Part shown: one piece after another, positions 61,638-64,000 of the stretch
Layout: each line of letters starts with the position of its first letter
How positions within the stretch are numbered: the first letter of the stretch is position 1
NCBI RefSeq assembly: GCF_018141185.1
Contig: NZ_CP058560.1
Span: 434,001 to 498,000, forward strand
Reading direction: 5' to 3'
Length of the DNA: 64,000 bases
Source of the DNA: Methanobacterium alkalithermotolerans
GTDB lineage: Archaea; Methanobacteriota; Methanobacteria; Methanobacteriales; Methanobacteriaceae
The notes under the pieces: generated by a model
Told to the model about the DNA's origin: nothing
Databases searched by the model: none
What the model saw: the letters and a program-made list of their open reading frames with translations, nothing else
Translations under genes and position numbers: made by a program

Positions 61638-61953
61638 AGACATACACTTCAAGTGTAAAAAAATACACAAAAAGAGAAAAAACCGGGAAGTATAATTCAC
61701 GTCTAAAAAATATAAAAAAAGAAACCCCCTTGAGACATACACTTCAAGTGTAAAAAAATACACAAAAAGAGAAAAAACCGGGAAGTATAATTCACGTCTA
61801 AAAAATATAAAAAAAGAAACCCCCTTGAGACATACACTTCAAGTGTAAAAAAATACACAAAAAGAGAAAAAACCGGGAAGTATAATTCACGTCTAAAAAA
61901 TATAAAAAAAGAAACCCCCTTGAGACATACACTTCAAGTGTAAAAAAATACAC
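61638..61953. repeat. 95-bp tandem repeat array with palindromes
   Basis: Three complete, essentially identical 95-bp units start at 61638, 61733 and 61828, and a fourth partial copy runs from 61923 to 61953. Each unit holds the palindrome ACACTTCAAGTGT (complement TTTACACTTGAAG), an AT stretch CTAAAAAATATAAAAAAAG and a G/C tract (ACCCCCTT on this strand). The palindrome is close to the 13-base Orc1/Cdc6 recognition repeat TTTACACTTGAAA that I recall from Methanothermobacter, so a replication-origin role is possible. No orc1/cdc6 gene is in the window. Confidence 0.85.
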
Positions 61954-61983
61954 TAATAGTGAATTAATTAAATGGTGAAAATT

Positions 61984-62403
61984 ATGGATTACTATTTATT
62001 CGCCCTCCTGGCTGCCTTTTTCATGGGTCTGGCCCCTATATTTGGAAAAACAGGACTGCAGAATATCAGCCCCCCGGTGGCTTTAACCATACGTAGCTTC
62101 ATTATCAGTGGTATAATGATGGGTTACCTGGCCTGGAGCAATGATTTTAATGTTATAAAGGACTTAAAAATAAGTAGCTGGGGATTTATTGCATTAGAAG
62201 GAATATGTGCCGCCCTATTAGGCCAATTATTTTATTACCAGGCCCTAAAATCAGGGGAGGCCTCTATGGTGGTTCCCCTTATTGCTTCTTTTCCTCTTTT
62301 TACCTTCATATTAGCCTCCATCTTCTTAGGGGATAAAATAACCCTGGCTAAAGTGGGGGGTCTGCTGCTTATTGTCTCGGGTGTGGTTTTAATCCGGATG
62401 TAA
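61984..62403 (+). CDS. EamA (DMT) family transporter, half-size
   Basis: About 139 residues with five hydrophobic helices, forming a single EamA domain: YYLFALLAAFFMGLAPIFGK at the start, and later QALKSGEASMVVPLIASFPL and GGLLLIVSGVVLIRM. Typical transporters have two such domains; half-size members work as dimers. The substrate is unknown. The ATG at 61984 is preceded by GGTGAAAA; an upstream ATG at 61972 is less likely. It begins 30 bases after the repeat array, so its promoter must lie in or next to that array. Confidence 0.85.
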   Translation: MDYYLFALLAAFFMGLAPIFGKTGLQNISPPVALTIRSFIISGIMMGYLAWSNDFNVIKDLKISSWGFIALEGICAALLGQLFYYQALKSGEASMVVPLIASFPLFTFILASIFLGDKITLAKVGGLLLIVSGVVLIRM

Positions 62404-62473
62404 ATTCTTGAAAGAATAACTATTAACTAAACAAAATAAAATAGTTATCAGCTATAATAAAGGAGTTATATTT

Positions 62474-63121
62474 ATGGAGGATTTTCCCGAAAAAGGAGCT
62501 AAATTACAGGCGGATGGTACCTATGCCATTATACCCCACGTACCTGGAGGCTTAATTACCCCGAAAGAATTATCTCAACTATCCCAGGTAGCACTTAAAT
62601 ATAAGGCCTGGCTGAAAATAACCTCCCAGCAACGTATAGCCTTAATTGGAATAAAAAAAGAGGATATTGATAAGGTTTGGGGTAATCTGGATATGAAAGT
62701 AGGGGGATTAAATGGGCCATGTGTTAAGGCCGCCAGGTTCTGCCCCGGCAAAAAATATTGTAAGAAGGGAGAACGTGACACCCTAAAAATAGGGTTGGAT
62801 ATAAATGAAAAGTTCTTAGGAATACCCACCCCTAATAAGGTAAAAATTGGTATATCGGGATGCATTAATTCCTGTGCAGATTCCGCCCTAAGAGATATAG
62901 GACTTATTGGAAGTAGAAATGGATGGAAGATCATGGTCGGGGGAAGTGGAGGTAAAAAACCCAGAATAGGTAGTCTTTTGATTAAGGATTTAAATGACCA
63001 GGAGGCTTTATCTTTAGTCGGGCAGGTAATTGATTATTATAAATCCCAGGACACCCCCAGGAGATTAGGATTATTAATTGAAAAAGAGGGATGGTATAGT
63101 TTTATTAAAACATTCAAATGA
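62474..63121 (+). CDS. Small siroheme/4Fe-4S sulfite-reductase-like protein
   Basis: A 215-residue protein. Residues 8-75 form the ferredoxin-like half domain of nitrite/sulfite reductases (GGLITPKELSQLSQVALKYK, with TSQQRIALIG). Then come C90-x5-C96 (FCPGKKYCKKG) and C130-x3-C134 (GISGCINSCADS), the cysteine set that binds the coupled siroheme-[4Fe-4S] centre. It is much shorter than assimilatory enzymes, as in the small methanogen Dsr-like proteins. It probably reduces sulfite or a related compound in the cytoplasm. AAAGGAG precedes the ATG. A single gene. Confidence 0.87.
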   Translation: MEDFPEKGAKLQADGTYAIIPHVPGGLITPKELSQLSQVALKYKAWLKITSQQRIALIGIKKEDIDKVWGNLDMKVGGLNGPCVKAARFCPGKKYCKKGERDTLKIGLDINEKFLGIPTPNKVKIGISGCINSCADSALRDIGLIGSRNGWKIMVGGSGGKKPRIGSLLIKDLNDQEALSLVGQVIDYYKSQDTPRRLGLLIEKEGWYSFIKTFK

Positions 63122-63181
63122 GTTTATTTACAATTTAAACCGGATTGATTTTTATCATGTTTTAGGAAAAAGATTTCATTT

Positions 63182-64000
63182 TTAAAGATTTTTTTTTATA
63201 AAATCAACCACATATTGTTCCAGCTGCTCGATCCCAGGATATTCCAGAGGAAAATGTCCTGCATTTTCCAGAATTTTTAATTCCTTTTTAGTGTTAATTT
63301 TATCAAAAAATAGTCGGCTGATATTTACAGGGGTCCATTTATCATCCTCAGGATGTACTAACAGAACAGGGCATATATTGAATTCTTCTGGTTCAATAGC
63401 GGGCTGTGCATTTATCATGGAGCTCACCAGTCGCAGGGGAACTCTGGAGCCAGCAGAGGTATCATCATCTATTAAGATTTTCCTGACATTTTTTTCATTA
63501 ACAATGGCCTTCATATTGGCCAGAGTTTTCATGGGCAAAGTTAGATTCCCATTTAACCTGGAAATTAAAGAGATTAGGGGGGTTCCAATACGGCTGATAA
63601 TTTTGTTTCCTGCAGAAAAATCTCTCACCTCTTGCATCCGCTGATCAAGTAGGTTGGTGGCAATTAATCCTTCCACCATTTTATTTTTAGAAGCCGCATG
63701 ATAAGCTAACATACCTCCTGCACTAAGACCAAAAAGAAATACCGGCCTATTATCTTTTCTTTTTTCCTCCAGGATGATGTGATTAACCAGATCTATCCAA
63801 TCATTAAAATTAATAGATTCTTTATCTACCTGTGAATATCCATAACCCGGTAAATCAGGAGCTATAATCTCAAAACCATGCTGAAAAAGTGGTACACCTA
63901 TAAAAGAAAGTAGCCTCCCATTGCCTCCTACTCCATGAAGGAGTATGATTTTAGCAGGAGCATCCTTTTTAAGATAGTAATCCAAATGTATATGATTGCC
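63182..64000 (-). CDS. Alpha/beta hydrolase, N-terminus beyond window
   Basis: At least 272 residues; the frame is open to the right edge, with NHIHLDYYLKKDAPAKIILL before the oxyanion-hole motif HGVGGNGRLLSF. The internal TTG at 63985 is therefore probably not the start. The nucleophile elbow is GLSAGGML near residue 106 and the catalytic Asp/His are in HPEDDKWTPV and NAGHFPLEYPG near the end. It is a serine hydrolase of the lysophospholipase/esterase type; substrate unknown. It is encoded convergently with the sulfite-reductase-like gene. Confidence 0.85.
   Translation of the reverse strand, partial: GNHIHLDYYLKKDAPAKIILLHGVGGNGRLLSFIGVPLFQHGFEIIAPDLPGYGYSQVDKESINFNDWIDLVNHIILEEKRKDNRPVFLFGLSAGGMLAYHAASKNKMVEGLIATNLLDQRMQEVRDFSAGNKIISRIGTPLISLISRLNGNLTLPMKTLANMKAIVNEKNVRKILIDDDTSAGSRVPLRLVSSMINAQPAIEPEEFNICPVLLVHPEDDKWTPVNISRLFFDKINTKKELKILENAGHFPLEYPGIEQLEQYVVDFIKKNL

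Noticed and set aside
61638..61953. CRISPR array
   Set aside because: The whole 95-bp unit is repeated; there are no short repeats with unique spacers, and no cas genes.

Overview
The window looks like chromosome of a methanogenic archaeon of the order Methanobacteriales, most like Methanobacterium. This is inferred from Shine-Dalgarno sequences of the GGAGGTGAT type, a DUF2115 protein typical of methanogens, HisKA_2-type sensor kinases, a small siroheme sulfite-reductase-like protein and strong AT bias. No rRNA, tRNA, CRISPR array or transposase was found.

Layout. (1) 1-9.5 kb is a very AT-rich surface-glycan locus: four glycosyltransferases (one cut by the window edge), a decayed fifth, a large polytopic membrane protein, a flippase and a UDP-ManNAc dehydrogenase. 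(2) 9.7-14.7 kb is an accessory island: a DUF6414-like gene, an overlapping three-gene operon of unknown function, a dead EVE/HsdR-N-like gene, and two fragments of a second nucleotide-sugar dehydrogenase flanking the operon. (3) 14.8-26 kb holds mixed small genes: TPR proteins, an LtrA protein, two GNAT enzymes, toxin-antitoxin-like pairs, a ribbon-helix-helix regulator, a CPBP protease, and a third dehydrogenase remnant at 17.9 kb. (4) 26-39 kb is a signalling block: a REC-PAS response regulator, three HisKA_2 kinases and a PAS-only protein, with an MFS exporter, a DUF389 protein and DUF2115 between them. (5) 40.8-55.7 kb is a second, more GC-rich glycan locus. Its first part (GT2-DUF1972 fusion, GT4, polytopic protein, GT4) repeats the order of region 1. 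Its second part, on the minus strand, has a GT2, a DegT aminotransferase, a secreted protein, an ATP-grasp enzyme, a phosphoesterase, a GT-B-like protein and a flippase. (6) 56-64 kb carries a TPR-CPBP protease, an MgtE-like transporter, a CrtI-type oxidoreductase, a SagB-type nitroreductase, a 95-bp tandem repeat array, an EamA transporter, the sulfite-reductase-like gene and an alpha/beta hydrolase that runs off the right edge.

How the genes fit together. The two glycan loci encode sugar activation, glycosyl transfer and lipid-linked export, and the collinear order of their paralogues suggests an old segmental duplication. One copy has since drifted to low GC and lost genes. Nucleotide-sugar dehydrogenase fragments at three places show repeated gene turnover around these loci.

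Main points for a second look. Several genes have a well-placed Shine-Dalgarno but ATT, ATC, ATA or even TTC where the start codon should be. The 95-bp array carries palindromes that resemble the origin-recognition (mini-ORB) motif of Methanobacteriales. The overlapping operon at 11.2-13.1 kb is unassigned. Several long RNA-like inverted repeats lie in intergenic regions, the best being directly upstream of the glycosyltransferase at 43.1 kb. All calls rest on reading the sequence; no database search was run.
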